Source: Candidatus Saccharimonadota bacterium
GTDB lineage: Bacteria > Patescibacteriota > Saccharimonadia > Saccharimonadales > UBA4665
Reading direction: 5' to 3'
DNA: 43,467 nucleotides
Assembly: GCA_025927415.1 (NCBI GenBank)
Contig: JAICLK010000004.1
Span: forward strand, 1-43,467
Positions 29,920 to 40,722 of this stretch are shown piece after piece. Under the pieces are notes generated by a model. It made no database searches. It was not told the DNA's origin and saw only the letters and a program-made list of their open reading frames with translations. Numbering within the stretch: the first letter of the stretch is position 1; every line of letters begins with the position of its first letter. The position numbers and the translations under genes are program-made.

Positions 29920-32736
29920 ATGAGTGAGCGCATTATTGTAAAAGGTGCGCGGGAGCACAACCTCAAAAACATCGACGTTGAGATTCCGCGCGATAAGTTA
30001 GTGGTTATTACGGGCTTGTCCGGTTCGGGCAAGTCGTCTTTGGCGTTCGACACCATTTATGCCGAAGGCCAGCGCCGGTATGTGGAGAGTTTGAGTTCGT
30101 ACGCCCGCCAGTTTTTGGGCATTATGGAAAAGCCGGATGTAGACCAAATTGATGGTTTGTCGCCTGCCATTTCCATCGACCAAAAATCCACCAGCCGTAA
30201 CCCGCGTTCGACCGTGGCTACTGTCACTGAAATTTATGATTATTTGCGTCTGCTGTTCGCCCGCGTTGGTGTGCCACATTGTCCAATTTGTGGCCGACCA
30301 GTTACGCGCCAAACCACCCAAGCTATTGTGGACCAAGTTTCGGTTTTGCCGGCAGATGCAAAGTTGATGATTCTCGCGCCAGTTGTTATCGACAAAAAAG
30401 GTGCCTTCGAACACATTCCCGAGCAATACACCCGCGCCGGTTTTGCGCGCGCCCGCGTGGACGGCGTGGTATACGCGCTGGACGAATTCCCGACGCTCGA
30501 CAAAAACTACAAGCACAAAATTGAGATTGTCGCCGACCGTTTGGTAAACAACGAAGACAGTCGCAGTCGCTTGGCACAAAGTGTCGAGCAAGCGCTAGAG
30601 CTGGCCGAGGGCAAACTACGTGTCGTGAATGCCGACACCAACGAAGAATTTGAGTACAGTTTGCAGTACGCTTGCCCGGAACATCCGAATGTGGTTATTC
30701 CGGAACTCGAGCCGCGCACATTCAGTTTTAACTCACCGCATGGTGCTTGCCCAGTTTGTACTGGCCTTGGCTCGCGGTTGGAAGTCGACCCAGAACTCGT
30801 CATTCCCAATGGCCGGCTGACCATTGCCGAAGGTGCCATCCGTCCGTACAATCGCATCAACGTCGACAATTGGTACATGAAAAAACTGCAAGCCGTGGCC
30901 GACCGCTACAAGTTTAGTTTGCACGTCCCCACCAGCGAAATTTCCGCAGAAAACCTCGAACGAATCATGTACGGCACTGGCAGCGAAACGTACAAAATTG
31001 GCTTGGGTGTCGGGCGCAGTTTCGAGACGACATACGAAGGTGTGGTGCCAAATTTGGAGCGCCGTCACAAAGAAACCGACAGTGACTTTATCCGCCGCGA
31101 CATCGAGCGCTTCATGCAGGAAAAGCCGTGCTACAAATGCCATGGCTTGCGCCTGAAGCCCGAAGTTTTGGCGGTAACCGTGCACGGAAAATCCATCATG
31201 GATTTGTGCCAGCTGTCGATAGACGACGCACTGGGTTGGTTCGACGAACTCAAACTTAGCGACCAAGAAATGCACATCGCTGCTCAGATTTTTAAAGAGA
31301 TTAAGGCACGCCTGAACTTTTTGCAGGAAGTCGGCCTGAACTACCTCAACTTGCTGCGTAGCGCGAACACATTGAGCGGTGGCGAAGCGCAGCGTATCCG
31401 GTTGGCTACGCAAATCGGTAGCGGCCTGCAAGGCGTGTTGTATGTTTTGGACGAGCCAAGCATCGGCTTGCACCAGCGCGACAACGACCGGCTCATTAAA
31501 ACCCTCAAGCACCTTCGCGACATTGGCAACACGGTTGTGGTGGTAGAGCACGACGAAGAAACTATTCGTACCGCCGATTATTTGCTGGACATCGGCCCAG
31601 GCGCTGGCGTGCATGGCGGATACGTGGTTGCATCTGGTTCGCCCGCAGATGTGCAAAAAGTGAAGGAGAGTATCACCGCACAGTATCTCGGCGGCATAAA
31701 AAAGATTGCCATGCCAAAGAAGCGTCGCGCGGGCAATGGCAAGGAACTGGCGATAAAAGGTGCACGCGAAAACAACTTGCAGAACATCGATGTGCGTATT
31801 CCGCTCGGCAAGTTGGTGGTGGTGAGTGGCGTTTCGGGTTCGGGCAAGTCCAGCCTCATCAATGATATTCTCAGCAAAGAACTGCAAGCGCAGTTGATGC
31901 GAGCCAACACTGTGCCGGGCAAGCATGACGATATCGAAGGTATTAAGCAGCTGGACAAAGCCATTATCATCGACCAGTCGCCGATTGGCCGCACGCCGCG
32001 CTCAAACCCCGCAACATACACAGGTTTGTTCACGCCTATTCGTGAACTGTTTGCGCAAACGCCAGAGGCAAAACTTCGCGGCTACAGCCCGGGCCGTTTC
32101 AGCTTTAACGTCAAAGGCGGGCGCTGCGAAAACTGCGCGGGCGACGGTATTATCAAAATTGAAATGCACTTCTTGCCGGACGTGTATGTGCCGTGTGAAG
32201 TCTGCGACGGCAAGCGCTACAACCGCGAAGCGTTAGAGATTCATTATAAGGGCAAAACCATTTCCGATGTGCTGGACATGACGTGTGAAACTGCGTTGGA
32301 ATTTTTCGAAAACCAGCCTGCTATTGCGCGCAAATTGCAAACACTGGTAGACGTTGGGCTTGGCTACATTGGCCTCGGCCAACCGGCCACAACATTGTCT
32401 GGCGGTGAAGCACAGCGTATCAAACTTTCCAGTGAGCTAAGCCGCCGACCAACCGGCCGTACGCTCTACATTTTGGACGAGCCAACAACTGGGTTGCACA
32501 TGGCGGACGTCGAGCGGCTGTTGCATATGCTGCACGCACTGGTGGATGCTGGCAACAGCATGATTGTCATCGAGCACAACCTGGACGTCATCAAAAACGC
32601 CGACCATATCATCGACATGGGCCCAGAAGGCGGCGCCGGCGGCGGCCGTATCATTGCCGAGGGAACGCCTGAACAAGTCGCTCAAACCAAAGCAAGCTAC
32701 ACCGGCCAGTTTCTCAAAAAAACGCTACGAAACTAA
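29920..32736 (+). CDS. uvrA: Excinuclease ABC subunit UvrA
   Basis: [61 protein letters not shown]; two ABC signatures LSGGEAQRI; zinc-finger cysteines. Confidence 0.98.
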   Translation: MSERIIVKGAREHNLKNIDVEIPRDKLVVITGLSGSGKSSLAFDTIYAEGQRRYVESLSSYARQFLGIMEKPDVDQIDGLSPAISIDQKSTSRNPRSTVATVTEIYDYLRLLFARVGVPHCPICGRPVTRQTTQAIVDQVSVLPADAKLMILAPVVIDKKGAFEHIPEQYTRAGFARARVDGVVYALDEFPTLDKNYKHKIEIVADRLVNNEDSRSRLAQSVEQALELAEGKLRVVNADTNEEFEYSLQYACPEHPNVVIPELEPRTFSFNSPHGACPVCTGLGSRLEVDPELVIPNGRLTIAEGAIRPYNRINVDNWYMKKLQAVADRYKFSLHVPTSEISAENLERIMYGTGSETYKIGLGVGRSFETTYEGVVPNLERRHKETDSDFIRRDIERFMQEKPCYKCHGLRLKPEVLAVTVHGKSIMDLCQLSIDDALGWFDELKLSDQEMHIAAQIFKEIKARLNFLQEVGLNYLNLLRSANTLSGGEAQRIRLATQIGSGLQGVLYVLDEPSIGLHQRDNDRLIKTLKHLRDIGNTVVVVEHDEETIRTADYLLDIGPGAGVHGGYVVASGSPADVQKVKESITAQYLGGIKKIAMPKKRRAGNGKELAIKGARENNLQNIDVRIPLGKLVVVSGVSGSGKSSLINDILSKELQAQLMRANTVPGKHDDIEGIKQLDKAIIIDQSPIGRTPRSNPATYTGLFTPIRELFAQTPEAKLRGYSPGRFSFNVKGGRCENCAGDGIIKIEMHFLPDVYVPCEVCDGKRYNREALEIHYKGKTISDVLDMTCETALEFFENQPAIARKLQTLVDVGLGYIGLGQPATTLSGGEAQRIKLSSELSRRPTGRTLYILDEPTTGLHMADVERLLHMLHALVDAGNSMIVIEHNLDVIKNADHIIDMGPEGGAGGGRIIAEGTPEQVAQTKASYTGQFLKKTLRN

Positions 32737-33371
32737 TCTTTAGATTTTTCTAAGCGACGGCGTAGTTTGGCGTGGAATTCTTTGTCCGTGGCCAAATGCC
32801 AGAGAAGTGGAGCAAAGGTGAAGATCGTAGCGACAGCCACGGCCAACAGGAAATAATGGTCGACGTTGGGAATTCTGCTGCCGATGAAGTAACCCAAAAG
32901 AGTCACAATGATGGCCCATCCAATATCGCCAATGGCGTCGAAAACGGCAAATTGCACGCGATTCATATGGCCAATGCCAGCAACTATGGGCGCGAACGTG
33001 CGAACGACGGGCACAAAGTGGGCGAGCAGCATGGTTTTGCTGCCGAAGCGCTCATAAAATGCTTCGGCTCGGGCGACATATTCTTGGCGGAACAACAACC
33101 CGTCTTGCTTGCGAAACAGGCGACGCCCATAGCGTTTGCCAATTTCATACCCAACGTTGTCGCCCGCGATAGCGGCCAGGGCTACAACCAAAATAACGCC
33201 AGCTAGCGGCAATCTGCCTTGTGCGGCAAATGCACCAGCGGTAAGTAACAACGTATCACCTGGCATAAAAAAGCCGACTAACATGCCGGACTCAGAAAAA
33301 ATGATGCCGCCAATTATTGTTAAGCCGACTGCAACGCCGGCACCACTCAGTAAAGTAGATGGGCTAAACAC
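32733..33371 (-). CDS. DedA family membrane protein
   Basis: [57 protein letters not shown]. Confidence 0.92.
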   Translation of the reverse strand: MFSPSTLLSGAGVAVGLTIIGGIIFSESGMLVGFFMPGDTLLLTAGAFAAQGRLPLAGVILVVALAAIAGDNVGYEIGKRYGRRLFRKQDGLLFRQEYVARAEAFYERFGSKTMLLAHFVPVVRTFAPIVAGIGHMNRVQFAVFDAIGDIGWAIIVTLLGYFIGSRIPNVDHYFLLAVAVATIFTFAPLLWHLATDKEFHAKLRRRLEKSKD

Positions 33372-33502
33372 TTCTTTAGCTTACACGATGTCACATACTT
33401 TACCTAACGCTTGCCGGACTAGAATTCAGCGACCGTCCAGGTCTTCATCGCTTATGGTATACTACTAATAAGTAGTGGGGAAAATCTAAACAGGAGGAAA
33501 CT

Positions 33503-34246
33503 ATGTCAGATTCTATAAGTCTTGATTTACAACCGCGCGCTGTAACCGGCAAAGCAGTAAAACGTTTGCGTCGGGAAGGTCAGGTGCCGGCGGTGGTCCA
33601 CGACCACGGCAAAGATTCGCTGGTGGTGCAGGCCGACGCGCAGGCGCTCGACAAGGTGTTTGCGGCGGCTGGTAAACACCATCCGGTGGAGTTGAGTGTT
33701 GACGGCAAAAAACACACGGCGCTTATCAAATTCGTGAGTCGCGATCCACGCTTGAACTCGCTCACACATGTAGTGTTTAACGCCATCAAAGCCAACGAAA
33801 AAGTCGAGGCAGAAATTCCTGTTCACGCGCGGTACGCCGAAGGTAACGAGGCGAGCCCGGCCGAGCGAGCTGGTCTCATTGTGCTCACCAACCTGGAAAG
33901 CGTGCAAGTAAAAGCGCTGCCGAAAGATTTGCCTGACGTGCTGGAGTTTGACGGCGAAAAGCTGGTAGAAGTTGGCGACCACGTAACCGTCGCAGACTTA
34001 ATTGTACCGGCCGGTGTGGAGGTTGAAATTGCAGCCGACCACGCGCTGGCAACTGTGTATGAACCAAGCGCCCTGCAGGCTGCCAACGACGCCACCGGCG
34101 GTACCGCCGACGAAGCAGATGCCGAAAACGTAGAAGCCGAGCACGAGAGCACTGCTGAAGAAGGCACGCAAAAAGATGAGATTCGTCCTGGTGGCAAAGA
34201 GGAAAAAGAGGACAAATCCCAAGGCCACAATCCGGAAAAGAAGTAG
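33503..34246 (+). CDS. rplY: 50S ribosomal protein L25 (CTC form)
   Basis: GKAVKRLRREGQVPAVVHDHG, DPRLNSLTHVVFNAIKANEKVEAEIPV; acidic C-terminal tail. Confidence 0.93.
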   Translation: MSDSISLDLQPRAVTGKAVKRLRREGQVPAVVHDHGKDSLVVQADAQALDKVFAAAGKHHPVELSVDGKKHTALIKFVSRDPRLNSLTHVVFNAIKANEKVEAEIPVHARYAEGNEASPAERAGLIVLTNLESVQVKALPKDLPDVLEFDGEKLVEVGDHVTVADLIVPAGVEVEIAADHALATVYEPSALQAANDATGGTADEADAENVEAEHESTAEEGTQKDEIRPGGKEEKEDKSQGHNPEKK

Positions 34247-34266
34247 CTTTCGTAAATTACTCGAAA

Positions 34267-34293
34267 GGGCCGCTCGCACAAGCGGCTCTTTTT
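34267..34293 (+). terminator. Rho-independent terminator after L25
   Basis: GGGCCGCT-CGCACA-AGCGGCTC-TTTTT. Confidence 0.8.
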
Positions 34294-36067
34294 ATTCCTC
34301 GATGAATCCGCCGGACTGGTGTGCCCACAGTTTGGCATATTGGCCGTTTTTGGCGAGGAGTTCTTTGTGCGAGCCAACTTCAACGAGTTGGCCTTTGTCC
34401 AAAACGGCAATGCGGTCCATGTGGCGTAGTGTGCTCAAACGGTGCGCAATGGCAATGACGGTTTTGTCTGCCCACAATGCTTCGAGCGCTTGTTGCACGA
34501 GGATTTCGCTCTCAGAGTCCAACGCGCTGGTTGCTTCGTCCAAAATGAGGATGGGCTTGTCGTCCAAAAATGCACGAGCAATGGCGATACGTTGGCGCTG
34601 GCCAGCCGAAAGCTTCACGCCGCGCTCGCCTACCAACGTATCGTAACTTTCCGACAATTTGTCGATGAACTCGCTGGCGTGGGCGCGCTTGGCGGCGGTT
34701 ACAATTTCGTCTTGCGTAACGTTGCGTTCGGCCGCGTAGGCAATATTCTGGCCAATGGTGCGGTGAAACAGCGACGTGTCTTGCGGCACGTACGAAATGA
34801 GCCGCGACAAATGTGTCGCGTCAATCGGTGCACTGTCCAAGAGAAGCTGGCTCCCTTCAACTTTGTAGTAGCCGAGCAGCAGTTTGGTAAGCGTGGTTTT
34901 GCCGCTGCCGGAGTGGCCGACAATGCCAATTTTCTCGCCCTTTGCTATCGACAAGCTAATGTCGGCCAGCACCGGCGTGTCCGCTTTTTCTGGATAGGCG
35001 AAGTGCAAATTGGCAAATTGCAGACTTTCTCCAAAACCTGGTGCATGTACGGCAACATCTGGGTCGGCGCGGAACTGCTCAATCAAATTGCTGTCGCCAA
35101 ACAGGTATTTATGTGCCTCTTCCACGCGCGCCCGCTTGAGCTTAAACTGCGAAATATACCATACCGATTCCCAAATGCTTGTGGAGAAAAGCAGGATGGC
35201 GGACAGGAGCGTTGCCAGCTGTGCGATGTTAATTTCGTGATGCAAAAACAGATACACGTTTAAGCCGATGGCAATTGGCCAAATGAACATACGCACCCAC
35301 GTGGACATCGACATCCAAAACACCACACTCCACCAAAACGACTCGCGGTTGGCGCGGATCATTATGGTTTGCTCGCGCTCCACCGCGGCTGTCTCGACCA
35401 TTTCTTTGTGGAACGATTTGATGTTTACGAAGTTGGCGATGGCGTCGATGATTTTGCCGTTTTTGGTGGACATGGTGTCCGACGCGCGGCGCTCGTACTC
35501 GCCCATGTTTTTGACGGTGTATTTCCCAGTTAACAACATCACTAACAGTCCCAGCGTAAATATGACGCCGGTTTGCCAGTTGACGCTGGCCATGATGGCG
35601 ATGAGCGCCACCATGCTGACGACTTGGCCAATGTAGTTGTAGAACAGGTTGTCTAGAAAGTCGCGCATTTCCTGGCTGATGGTGCCGATGTACGAGGAAA
35701 TTTTGCCGGTGAATTTGTCCACAAAGTACGGGTACGGCTGGCGGATGGTTTGGCGAAACAGAATGTTTTCGTACCAATAGCCGAGCGGACGGATGAAACG
35801 CATATATAGCAGTTCGGTGCCGTGCCAGGTAAGGCTGTGCCCGACGCTCAAACCAATCAGCAGCCAGGTGAGCATCACGGCTTCGTGGCCGCGAACTGGA
35901 TTTGCCGCCAGCGCGCCGGTTAGCTTACCAATGAAGAATGGCACAACTGCCAAGCAGGCATTGGATATCATGAATCCAAAGCCGACTAGCAAAAACCGCG
36001 GCTTGAACTGTGCGATGTAACTGAAGAACGAGCGGAAGCCCGCTGTAGGTAGTGTAGTTTTACTCAT
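34292..36067 (-). CDS. ABC transporter, fused TM and ATPase
   Basis: GIVGHSGSGKTTLTKLLLGYY, LSAGQRQRIAIARAFLDDKPILILDEATSALDSESE. Confidence 0.95.
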   Translation of the reverse strand: MSKTTLPTAGFRSFFSYIAQFKPRFLLVGFGFMISNACLAVVPFFIGKLTGALAANPVRGHEAVMLTWLLIGLSVGHSLTWHGTELLYMRFIRPLGYWYENILFRQTIRQPYPYFVDKFTGKISSYIGTISQEMRDFLDNLFYNYIGQVVSMVALIAIMASVNWQTGVIFTLGLLVMLLTGKYTVKNMGEYERRASDTMSTKNGKIIDAIANFVNIKSFHKEMVETAAVEREQTIMIRANRESFWWSVVFWMSMSTWVRMFIWPIAIGLNVYLFLHHEINIAQLATLLSAILLFSTSIWESVWYISQFKLKRARVEEAHKYLFGDSNLIEQFRADPDVAVHAPGFGESLQFANLHFAYPEKADTPVLADISLSIAKGEKIGIVGHSGSGKTTLTKLLLGYYKVEGSQLLLDSAPIDATHLSRLISYVPQDTSLFHRTIGQNIAYAAERNVTQDEIVTAAKRAHASEFIDKLSESYDTLVGERGVKLSAGQRQRIAIARAFLDDKPILILDEATSALDSESEILVQQALEALWADKTVIAIAHRLSTLRHMDRIAVLDKGQLVEVGSHKELLAKNGQYAKLWAHQSGGFIEE

Positions 36068-36076
36068 AGTTTATCC

Positions 36077-37855
36077 TTAATCTTCGATGAAGCCGCCACT
36101 TTGGTGTGACCAAAGCTTGGCGTAGGTGCCGTTGTTGGCTAGTAATTGTTTGTGCGAACCTTGTTCGATGATCTGGCCGTTATCCAGAACCACGATGCGA
36201 TCCATGCGCTGAATGGTGCTCAGCCGGTGGGCGATGGCGATGGCCGTGCGGCCTTCCATCAACTTCCACAGTGCGGCTTGGATGAGCTTTTCGCTTTCAG
36301 AGTCCAGTGCGCTGGTGGCTTCGTCCAGCACCAAAATCGGTGCGTCTTTTAAGATGGCGCGGGCAATGGCGATGCGTTGCCGTTGGCCGCCGGAAAGCTT
36401 GACGCCGCGCTCGCCCACCAGTGTGTCGTAGCCGGCTTGCAAGCCAACAATAAACTCGTGCGCGTTGGCTTTTTTGGCGGCTGCAATCACTTCCTCTTCA
36501 CTGGCACTTGGCTTGCCATAGGCGATGTTTTCGCGAATAGTTCGGTGAAACAACAGCGGCTCTTGCGGCACATACGCCATGGACGTACGCAAATCGTTTT
36601 GCGTAATGTGCGCAATGTTTTGGCCGTCGATCAAAATCTCACCACCATCGATGTCTGAAAAGCGCAGCAGCACACGGGTAAGTGTTGTCTTGCCTGAACC
36701 GCTGTGGCCAACCAAACCAATTTTCTCGCCAGGACGAATGGTGATGTTGAGCTTTTCAAATAACGCATCGTCCGAACCGCTGTGTGTGAACGTTACGTTG
36801 CGAAATTCGATGCTGCCCTCGCTAATGTGCGACGGCTCCGGGTTGCTGGGGTCGGTAACGGCCGGCTGCAACTCCAAAATTTCCAGCATGTCGGCGGCGT
36901 CACCAAACGAGCGGTTGAGGTTACGAAGCGCGTTGTTGCTGAACTGGAACAGCTGCTGGGCGATGCTGGCCGTGTAGTTGAAAATCAGGAAGGCCGTAGC
37001 CAGCGCCGCACCAAAGCGCACCACGCTGATAATGGCCACAAACAGCGCGATGGCGGCCATAAAACCTGACACATTGCTGAGGTAAATTTGCTGGCGCTGG
37101 AATGCATGCATCATGTTGATGAGCTTGCCGTAGGTGTGGTCGGTGGTGGTGGCGAAGCGCACATTTTCCTCGTGCTCGCGCGCAAAGCTTTTGATGGCCA
37201 TGACGTTCGTAACCGCATCGGCTAGCGCGCCGGTTTGTTTGCTTTCGGCACTGGCAACTTCGCGCCCGCGGTCGCGCACGCGTCCACTCACAAAGAACGC
37301 CACCGTTATGTATATCACCGAAAATACCAAAAGCGACAGCGCATACAACGGCGAACGATGGAACATGATTATCGTAACCAGCGTCAATCCCGTTACCAGC
37401 GGAATGAGCATGAAGAGCATGGTGTCGGCCAAGCGAACGTAGGCACCGGTGAGTTTGTTGGTGGCAGAAACCAGCGAGCCACCAAAATGGTTGGCGTGGA
37501 AGTCGGCCGTTTGCGCGGTCAGCCCATTAAATACTTCACGGTTAATCGAGCGCTCCACGTTGCCTTCCAGTGGCCAGTAAAACCGGTCGAATACTCGCCA
37601 CAAAAACACACCAGTAACTAGCTGGAAGAAAAGGTACAGCAAAATCAGCCCGCCAAAATCGCCCCAAATATGGTTGGGCGAATACTCATGCCGGCTCAGC
37701 TTATTAATAATACTGGCCAGCACAATAGGCGAAATGTAATTGTTGATGCTAGTGTTGATGGGCAGCAAAATAGCCACGGGCAAGTACAGCCGCGGAAACC
37801 GACGCACATGGCGCCAATAATAGCCAAATGTTTTAAATGCAATATCTTTATTCAT
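36077..37855 (-). CDS. ABC transporter, fused TM and ATPase
   Basis: GLVGHSGSGKTTLTRVLLRF, LSGGQRQRIAIARAILKDAPILVLDEATSALDSESEK; adjacent to a homologous gene (probable heterodimer). Confidence 0.95.
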   Translation of the reverse strand: MNKDIAFKTFGYYWRHVRRFPRLYLPVAILLPINTSINNYISPIVLASIINKLSRHEYSPNHIWGDFGGLILLYLFFQLVTGVFLWRVFDRFYWPLEGNVERSINREVFNGLTAQTADFHANHFGGSLVSATNKLTGAYVRLADTMLFMLIPLVTGLTLVTIIMFHRSPLYALSLLVFSVIYITVAFFVSGRVRDRGREVASAESKQTGALADAVTNVMAIKSFAREHEENVRFATTTDHTYGKLINMMHAFQRQQIYLSNVSGFMAAIALFVAIISVVRFGAALATAFLIFNYTASIAQQLFQFSNNALRNLNRSFGDAADMLEILELQPAVTDPSNPEPSHISEGSIEFRNVTFTHSGSDDALFEKLNITIRPGEKIGLVGHSGSGKTTLTRVLLRFSDIDGGEILIDGQNIAHITQNDLRTSMAYVPQEPLLFHRTIRENIAYGKPSASEEEVIAAAKKANAHEFIVGLQAGYDTLVGERGVKLSGGQRQRIAIARAILKDAPILVLDEATSALDSESEKLIQAALWKLMEGRTAIAIAHRLSTIQRMDRIVVLDNGQIIEQGSHKQLLANNGTYAKLWSHQSGGFIED

Positions 37856-37990
37856 GGCTCCTGCCTCCTGCAGGGGCGATTAATGGGTGTAGAAAGAGTT
37901 TTTAGGTTTGTTTACGTAAGAGTTACCGGGTTAACGGCAACGCCAAAACGAGAGATTTTTGTGTACATTTTTTGGCCGCCTCCGGTTAAG

Positions 37991-38019
37991 TTGATAATTG
38001 ATAGGTGATATTGTATACT
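37991..38019 (+). promoter_or_regulatory. Sigma70-type promoter
   Basis: TTGATA (37991-37996), 17-nt spacer, TATACT (38014-38019). Confidence 0.6.
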
Positions 38020-38081
38020 AATAAAAAAGAGATTGCAATCAAAATCTGTTAAAAACGTAATAAACCAGTGGATAAGTCATA

Positions 38082-39023
38082 ATGCTTAGCGAATCGCATG
38101 CTTCTTTTGGTGGTGAGCAGCTACTTCCAGATGCGGAAGCGGCAGTGCCCCTCGCGGCACCAGCCGAAATAGAGCGTCGCCCAAAAATGACCATGCCGGA
38201 AACGGTATGGACACGAGTCGATCCAGACCATGTGCAACTGCCCGTACCGCAGCGTCGCAACGCCGCGGAAAAGCAACCAGTTGTTGCTGCCGAACCCGAA
38301 CAAGAGGCGGCTGGTCCGCCGCGCAACGCTCGCCCGGAAGCGCTCGGCGATATTCTCAAAACCCAGGCGTTGCCCAACCTCGACATTCGTCCGCAGCATT
38401 TTTATACTGATTCCGAAACTCGCCCAGCTCACCAACCCGAGCAACAGCATGACATTTTGCCATCGGTTGCGCCGAAAACGGTGCCGGCAAAAACCGAAAC
38501 CTTCCAACAGTTCGAGCAAGAGCGACGAGCGGTGCCTGCCTCGCCTGAAGCAGCGCCCGAGATAGCGCAGTTGAGCCATCACGAACTGCTGCTCTTTGCT
38601 GGCACTATCAATATTGGCGGCGCAAACCTGCTGGAAATCTACAATGCAAAGCGCATCGATGAAGATGGCCTGCGTCACATCGTGGCCGAATCCTTACAAG
38701 GCCATCCAGTAGAAGAAGTGCTGAGGCAAGAGGAGCTGCGAGAGCAGATGAAATTTGAGATGGATCCATCTTTGCGCCACTCACCGGAAGCCACGGCAAG
38801 CTTGCTGAGCCGTATGGGATCTGGTGCCAGTAAACAAGCTAAAAAGGTAGTCAATCCGCAGCGAGTCAAACAGCATGCTGACAACGCGGCAGCTTTTGTT
38901 GTCGGCGGCTTGGAGCGCATGATCGAGGAGCGCGACACACCGCCGAGCCCGGCCAAAATTGCAGCTTGGACCGTCGGCACTATTGTATATTTTATCGTCC
39001 TCATTTGGGCGCTCAAGCGTTAA
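38082..39023 (+). CDS. Hypothetical protein with C-terminal TM anchor
   Basis: Charged/P-rich N-part; C-terminal IAAWTVGTIVYFIVLIWALKR; good coding continuity. Confidence 0.6.
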   Translation: MLSESHASFGGEQLLPDAEAAVPLAAPAEIERRPKMTMPETVWTRVDPDHVQLPVPQRRNAAEKQPVVAAEPEQEAAGPPRNARPEALGDILKTQALPNLDIRPQHFYTDSETRPAHQPEQQHDILPSVAPKTVPAKTETFQQFEQERRAVPASPEAAPEIAQLSHHELLLFAGTINIGGANLLEIYNAKRIDEDGLRHIVAESLQGHPVEEVLRQEELREQMKFEMDPSLRHSPEATASLLSRMGSGASKQAKKVVNPQRVKQHADNAAAFVVGGLERMIEERDTPPSPAKIAAWTVGTIVYFIVLIWALKR

Positions 39024-39032
39024 AATAGAACA

Positions 39033-39932
39033 ATGCAAAAGATAATTTTGTACTACAAATTTACGCCGATCGCCGATCCGGAAGCAGTGCGGCTTTGGCA
39101 GAAGACTTTGTGCGAAAAGTTAGATTTGCGCGGCCGTATTTTAATTTCCAAACACGGTATCAACGGCACGCTCGGTGGTGACCTCAAAAACCTCAAAACT
39201 TATGTGAAGGAAACCAAACAATTCGCCGGCTTCAAAGGCACAACGTTCAAATGGAGCGACGGCGGCCGCGATAATTTTCCAAAACTCAGCGTCAAAGTTC
39301 GTGATGAAATTGTGACGTTTGGCGCGGCAGGCGAGTTAAAAGTCGATGAGCATGGTGTAGTTGGTGGCGGCAAACATCTCAAGCCCGAAGAGCTACACAA
39401 ATTGGTGGCCGAAAAAGGCGACGATGTAGTGTTCTTCGACGGGCGAAATGCCTACGAGGCAAAAGTCGGGAAGTTCAAAAATGCCGTTGTGCCCGACACG
39501 CGTACGACCAAAGATTTTTTGGATGAACTTGAAGGCGACAAGTACGCCGGCATTAAAGACAAGCCAGTGGTGACATACTGCACGGGCGGCGTGCGCTGCG
39601 AAATTCTGAGCGTGCTCATGAAAAATCGCGGCTTCAAAGACGTGTACCAAATGGACGGCGGCATCGTAAAATATGGCGAAAAATTCGGTGACGCCGGTTT
39701 GTGGGAAGGCTCTCTCTACGTCTTCGACAACCGCATGGGCATAAAATTTTCCGACAAAAGCAAAGACATTGGTGCGTGCATCCACTGCGTAGCCAAGACC
39801 AGCAACTACGAAAACTGCGCCAACAATGCGTGTAATGACCTCGTGCTCATCTGCGAAACGTGCACACAAGATTCCACAAAACGGTATCATACTGAAGCCT
39901 GCAAACTAGCGGACGTAACCCCTGTAGTATAG
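39033..39932 (+). CDS. trhO: Rhodanese-domain tRNA uridine(34) hydroxylase TrhO (YceA)
   Basis: [18 protein letters not shown], rhodanese active site [13 protein letters not shown]-terminal cysteine-rich region. Confidence 0.92.
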   Translation: MQKIILYYKFTPIADPEAVRLWQKTLCEKLDLRGRILISKHGINGTLGGDLKNLKTYVKETKQFAGFKGTTFKWSDGGRDNFPKLSVKVRDEIVTFGAAGELKVDEHGVVGGGKHLKPEELHKLVAEKGDDVVFFDGRNAYEAKVGKFKNAVVPDTRTTKDFLDELEGDKYAGIKDKPVVTYCTGGVRCEILSVLMKNRGFKDVYQMDGGIVKYGEKFGDAGLWEGSLYVFDNRMGIKFSDKSKDIGACIHCVAKTSNYENCANNACNDLVLICETCTQDSTKRYHTEACKLADVTPVV

Positions 39933-39965
39933 TTGCTCTTCTTGTTTAAAAATGGTAAAATATAT

Positions 39966-40074
39966 GTACTTTGTGAGGTGAAAATCTCCAAAGCACCTTA
40001 AAAGCAGATTTTGAAACAGGTATGGAATGAACAGCAAGATTACGAATTGTCGTAGTTTTACTGTTCATTCCATA
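39966..40074 (+). ncRNA. Riboswitch-like structured 5' element, copy A
   Basis: GTACTTTG/CAAAGCAC helix enclosing GAGGT-GAAA-ATCTC hairpin, AAGCAGA linker, then 14-bp TATGGAATGAACAG/CTGTTCATTCCATA hairpin; TAAAAT box just upstream. Confidence 0.6.
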
Positions 40075-40247
40075 ACGGGAGGATCACGCAGCCAGCGTGA
40101 AGTGATAGACCTAACTGCACTATGCATCAGTTTGCCAGCCATTCCGTGAGCGGACAGTTGCTGATAATAGGCAATTCTGCCCTCGCACAGTGGCTATATT
40201 AAGCTGCAGCCTGCAGTTAGGGTAAGGTACGAAATGAGGTGAAGTAG

Positions 40248-40505
40248 ATGCTTTTGATAATGGCAATACTTGGCGCCGTTGGTGGTGCCTTCGGAAGCCA
40301 TGTCGGCTTTGGTAGCCCATGGCTGTCAATTCCCACCATCCTGCTGGCGCTCGGCGGCAGCATCGCTGTCCCACTAGTTGCGAGCTGGGCATGCCATCAC
40401 TGGAGCTCATTCCAGCGGCGCTACAGGGCCTATTGGCGCACCTACCGTCGCCAGATCCGCAGGGAGGGACGCGAATCCAGGAGGCTGGCGCGCTCGGCCA
40501 GGTGA
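40248..40505 (+). CDS. Small membrane protein with highly basic C-terminal tail
   Basis: Hydrophobic N-half, then RRYRAYWRTYRRQIRREGRESRRLARSAR; GAGGTGAAGTAG SD-like region before ATG. Confidence 0.5.
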   Translation: MLLIMAILGAVGGAFGSHVGFGSPWLSIPTILLALGGSIAVPLVASWACHHWSSFQRRYRAYWRTYRRQIRREGRESRRLARSAR

Positions 40506-40722
40506 CCGTGGCTGAAGCTACGCTAGAAAGTTGCGTGCGGCGCGGAGGTTGGCAGCACTGCTGTCCGCATCCGCGCCTGCTACGCGTTCGTGCCCTACCC
40601 AATTTCCTTTCCCCCTCCTTCCTCTCGCACTCGTTTCAAAATCTGCTCTTTTTTATGAACTTGGTGTATCGTGCAACGTCGTTTGGCATCGTCGACGAAG
40701 AGCGAATTTTATGATAAAGTAA

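Noticed and set aside
30733-31926. 397-aa minus-strand ORF
   Set aside because: Entirely antisense to uvrA; His/Val-rich composition is what the reverse strand of a coding gene gives. No domain recognised.
19652-33476. Shared palindrome TACTAATAAGTA downstream of the FtsA-like gene (19655-19666) and before L25 (33463-33474)
   Set aside because: Repeated 12-mers are expected by chance in a 43-kb window; flanking sequence does not match and gene contexts are unrelated.
40120-40602. 160-aa minus-strand ORF in the island
   Set aside because: Antisense to the plus-strand 85-aa ORF and structured leader; Arg/Ser/Cys-rich with no domain.
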